The notes beneath the pieces were generated by a model. It was not told where the DNA came from, did not search any database, and saw only the letters and a list, made by a program, of their open reading frames with translations. A stretch of 64,000 bases of DNA from Synechococcus sp. PROS-9-1. Lineage in GTDB: Bacteria > Cyanobacteriota > Cyanobacteriia > PCC-6307 > Cyanobiaceae. The stretch is taken from contig NZ_CP047961.1 in the NCBI RefSeq assembly GCF_014279775.1, positions 992,001 through 1,056,000 of the forward strand, in the 5' to 3' direction. Below, one piece after another: positions 61,845-64,000 of this stretch (positions are counted from its first letter, which is position 1; every line of letters begins with the position of its first letter). Made by a program: the position numbers and the translations under genes.

Positions 61845-64000
61845 GTGCGGGTCTCCCTTTCCTGGTTGCAGGATCTCGTCCAGGTAACTGAAGCCGCGGA
61901 TCAACTCGGCGAACGCCTCTCCATGGCTGGCTTTGAGGTCGAGGAGATCGATGATTTGAGTCGCTTGGCCCAAGGCGTCGTAGTGGGCCATGTTCTGGAG
62001 CGTGACAAACATCCCAATGCCGACAAACTCAGTGTTTGTGTTGTGGATATTGGGGCGGAGAAAACGGTTCAGATCGTTTGTGGTGCCAGCAATGTACGGG
62101 CAGGAATTCATGTTGCTGTAGCGACCATTGGCGCCGTTCTTCCTGCGGTCAATCTCACGATTAAGGCTGGTGAGCTGAGGGGGGTCGCGAGTCAAGGAAT
62201 GATTTGTTCGCTGGCCGAGCTCGGGCAACCCACCGACGTTGACGGCATTGCTGTCTTAGACGATCTGCTTGAAGGCCTGCCAGCACCTGGTACGGCAGTG
62301 GCATCTTGCCTCGGTTTGGATGACACCGTTCTGGAATTGGCAATCACCGCGAATCGGCCAGATGGCCTTTCGATGACAGGAATTGCAAGGGAAGTGGCGG
62401 CACTGACAGGTGCCGCCCTGCAGTTGCCAAAGCCAGTTGCTCCGCAGTCGATAGCTGATTTGAACCCCTCAGCCGACCATGCTGCCGCCATGAAAGAGGG
62501 GGGTGTGTACGCCTTGACCGAAGTGAGTGGTCTCGATGGTGGGAAAGATGCTCCTGTCTGGCTCCAACAAAGACTTCTCCGCGCCGGGGTGAAACCCGTT
62601 AACGCGATTGTGGACATCACCAATCTGGTGATGTTGGAACAAGGTCAACCTCTTCATGCTTTTGATCTCGATGCCTTGGAGCGGCTATGTGGCAGCGACC
62701 TGAAGCCAGCTGATTTTGGCCTTAGGCAAGGGCGGGACAAGGAACTCTTTACGGGATTGGATGGCCGCACCATCGAGGTTGACGAACGCGTTCAGTTGGT
62801 TACCTGTCGTGATCGACCGGTTGCGATTGCGGGGGTGATCGGTAGTGCTGAGAGCGGAGTGACGGCCACGACCACCAAAATCTGGTTGGAGTCAGCCCTG
62901 TTCACTCCCGCCTCGATTCGCAGCAGCAGTCGTGCAACAGGGTTGCGCACGGATGCCAGTTCTCGTTACGAAAAGGGGTTACCGCGTCAGATCACCTTGC
63001 CTGCAGCGGGTCGTGCACTCGAACTGATGGAACAGCTCCTAGGCGGAGTGGCAGGCCGCAGTTGGCAGTGCTGTGCCGAAGAAGGCCCGGAACCCGTGGT
63101 GACGCTTCGCCGTCATGCTCTTCATCAACTTCTAGGTCCTTTGGCTTCTGAAGACGAGGAGGGATCCGATGTGAGTGATCAACAGGTAGAGGATTGTCTT
63201 TCCGCACTCGGCTGCCACCTCAGCACTACTGAGGATGGCTGGACGGTGGTTGTACCTCCCTCCCGTCGGATGGATCTTCTTCGCGAGGTGGATCTGATCG
63301 AGGAGGTGGCTCGTCTTGTTGGTTTCGACTGTTTTGGGGCCCACTTGCCCGATCCCCTGGCTCCTGGTGGTCTTACGGACATGCAGCAGGCGGAGCGTCG
63401 GTTGCGTCGCCGCCTTTGCAGTGCTGGCCTCCAAGAGATCACTTGCTTATCGCTTACAGGGGCGGACGCCGATGATCCGAATCGGATTCCAATCAGTAAT
63501 CCTCTATTGGCGGAAACCAGCCATCTCAGAACCGCGCTCTGGCAGGAGCATCTCCAGATTTGCCAACGCAACCTTCAGGCTTCTCAACCCGGTTGTTGGC
63601 TGTTTGAAATTGGTCATGTTTTCCATCCCCAGGACAGAGAGATAGTGCAGACAGCACGTCTTGGCGGCGTGATTTGCGGAGAACGGCGTGTTTCACGCTG
63701 GGCGACCAGCGGCAAGGCACTCGCTCCGGATTACTTCATGGCTCGCGGAGCACTCGCCACTGTTTTGAACTCCATGGGTCTTGAAACCCAAGACCGGCCC
63801 TTATCTGACGACTCGCGTCTTCATCCGGGGCGGGCTGCAGCGGTGGTGGTGGAAGGCCGAACCCTTGGTTGCTTTGGTCAGCTCCATCCGGTGTTGTGTG
63901 CTCAGTACGAGCTCCCCGACGCCACCTACCTGTTTGATCTTGATCTTCACCGTCTTCTTGAAGCGGTGACGCGTCGCAATCGCTGGGTGCCTTCCTTTAA
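61845..64000 (+). CDS. pheT: Phenylalanyl-tRNA synthetase beta subunit (partial, runs off the end)
   Basis: Beta chain of the alpha2-beta2 PheRS. Start GTG 61845 ([13 protein letters not shown]), with the tRNA-binding EMAP-like domain [19 protein letters not shown] at about 46-64 and CGASNVRAG following. The B5 and catalytic-core-like domains continue; [10 protein letters not shown] is at about 117. Frame stays open to the last base, so about 718 of roughly 800 residues are present and the C-terminal anticodon domain is missing. A ribosome-binding site is not evident. It is divergent from rpmG over about 130 bases. Confidence 0.95.
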   Translation, partial: MRVSLSWLQDLVQVTEAADQLGERLSMAGFEVEEIDDLSRLAQGVVVGHVLERDKHPNADKLSVCVVDIGAEKTVQIVCGASNVRAGIHVAVATIGAVLPAVNLTIKAGELRGVASQGMICSLAELGQPTDVDGIAVLDDLLEGLPAPGTAVASCLGLDDTVLELAITANRPDGLSMTGIAREVAALTGAALQLPKPVAPQSIADLNPSADHAAAMKEGGVYALTEVSGLDGGKDAPVWLQQRLLRAGVKPVNAIVDITNLVMLEQGQPLHAFDLDALERLCGSDLKPADFGLRQGRDKELFTGLDGRTIEVDERVQLVTCRDRPVAIAGVIGSAESGVTATTTKIWLESALFTPASIRSSSRATGLRTDASSRYEKGLPRQITLPAAGRALELMEQLLGGVAGRSWQCCAEEGPEPVVTLRRHALHQLLGPLASEDEEGSDVSDQQVEDCLSALGCHLSTTEDGWTVVVPPSRRMDLLREVDLIEEVARLVGFDCFGAHLPDPLAPGGLTDMQQAERRLRRRLCSAGLQEITCLSLTGADADDPNRIPISNPLLAETSHLRTALWQEHLQICQRNLQASQPGCWLFEIGHVFHPQDREIVQTARLGGVICGERRVSRWATSGKALAPDYFMARGALATVLNSMGLETQDRPLSDDSRLHPGRAAAVVVEGRTLGCFGQLHPVLCAQYELPDATYLFDLDLHRLLEAVTRRNRWVPSF

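Noticed and set aside
1-64000. CRISPR array
   Set aside because: No series of regularly spaced identical repeats noticed in any gap.

Overview
The window is 64 kb of a compact cyanobacterial chromosome, most likely a marine Synechococcus of the picocyanobacterial lineage. Oxygenic phototroph genes support this: chlP, acsF, psb30/ycf12, ccsA, ycf20, pxcA, a Psb32-type TPM protein, a CCB2/CCB4-type factor and 2-Cys peroxiredoxin. So do several families largely confined to marine picocyanobacteria (DUF3104, DUF2996, DUF6464). The species call is inference from gene content and protein style, not from a database search.

Layout. 0-5.3 kb: rpsB, tsf, an unrecognised coiled-coil-like protein and recG, all on +, with a pseudoknot-forming leader before rpsB. 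5.4-12.4 kb: a VanX-type dipeptidase, ferredoxin-sulfite reductase (-), glyS, chlP (-) and a VanY-type peptidase. 12.4-13.3 kb: a gene-free gap. 13.3-18.8 kb: typA, DUF309, lptA, lptB, lptF and ccsA, tightly packed. 18.8-21.6 kb: an AT-rich accessory patch with four tiny genes and long gene-poor spacers, one gene encoding a protein that ends in a CP12-like tail. 21.6-25.7 kb: a two-repeat DNA-annealing-type protein (-), TerC, DUF6464, a protein resembling archaeal CTP-dependent riboflavin kinase, small ORFs and a DEAD-box helicase. 25.7-39.5 kb: an almost unbroken minus-strand run: fmt, pmbA, tldD, acsF, DUF2996, a small membrane protein, ubiX, a degenerate RNase II/R-like protein, two half-size Gdt1/UPF0016 transporters, a YkgJ-type protein, a CLC channel and recJ; psb30 is the only plus-strand gene. 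39.5-46.5 kb: a HAD phosphatase, ycf20-like, glycerate kinase, rpmF (-), ftsH and a UPF0182 giant membrane protein. 47-52.7 kb: peroxiredoxin, tRNA-Met, LysM/M23 peptidase, trmL, cobU, pxcA, TPM and TerB genes. 52.7-64 kb: CCB-type factor, small peptides, LptC-like lipoprotein, metG, an FAD oxidoreductase, an intact RNase II, rpsR, rpmG and the 5' part of pheT, which runs off the end.

Functionally the window is mainly housekeeping: translation (rpsB, tsf, glyS, metG, pheT, fmt, rpmF, rpsR, rpmG, typA), recombination (recG, recJ), outer-membrane LPS export (lptA/B/F, with the LptC-like gene 36 kb away), chlorophyll synthesis (acsF, chlP) and photosynthetic-complex assembly. The points most worth a second look are the rpsB leader pseudoknot, the CP12-tail mini-protein, the RNB-family pseudoenzyme that coexists with an intact paralogue, the DUF120-like riboflavin-kinase candidate, the tandem annealing-protein repeats and the helicase whose conserved N-terminus lies upstream of any standard start codon.
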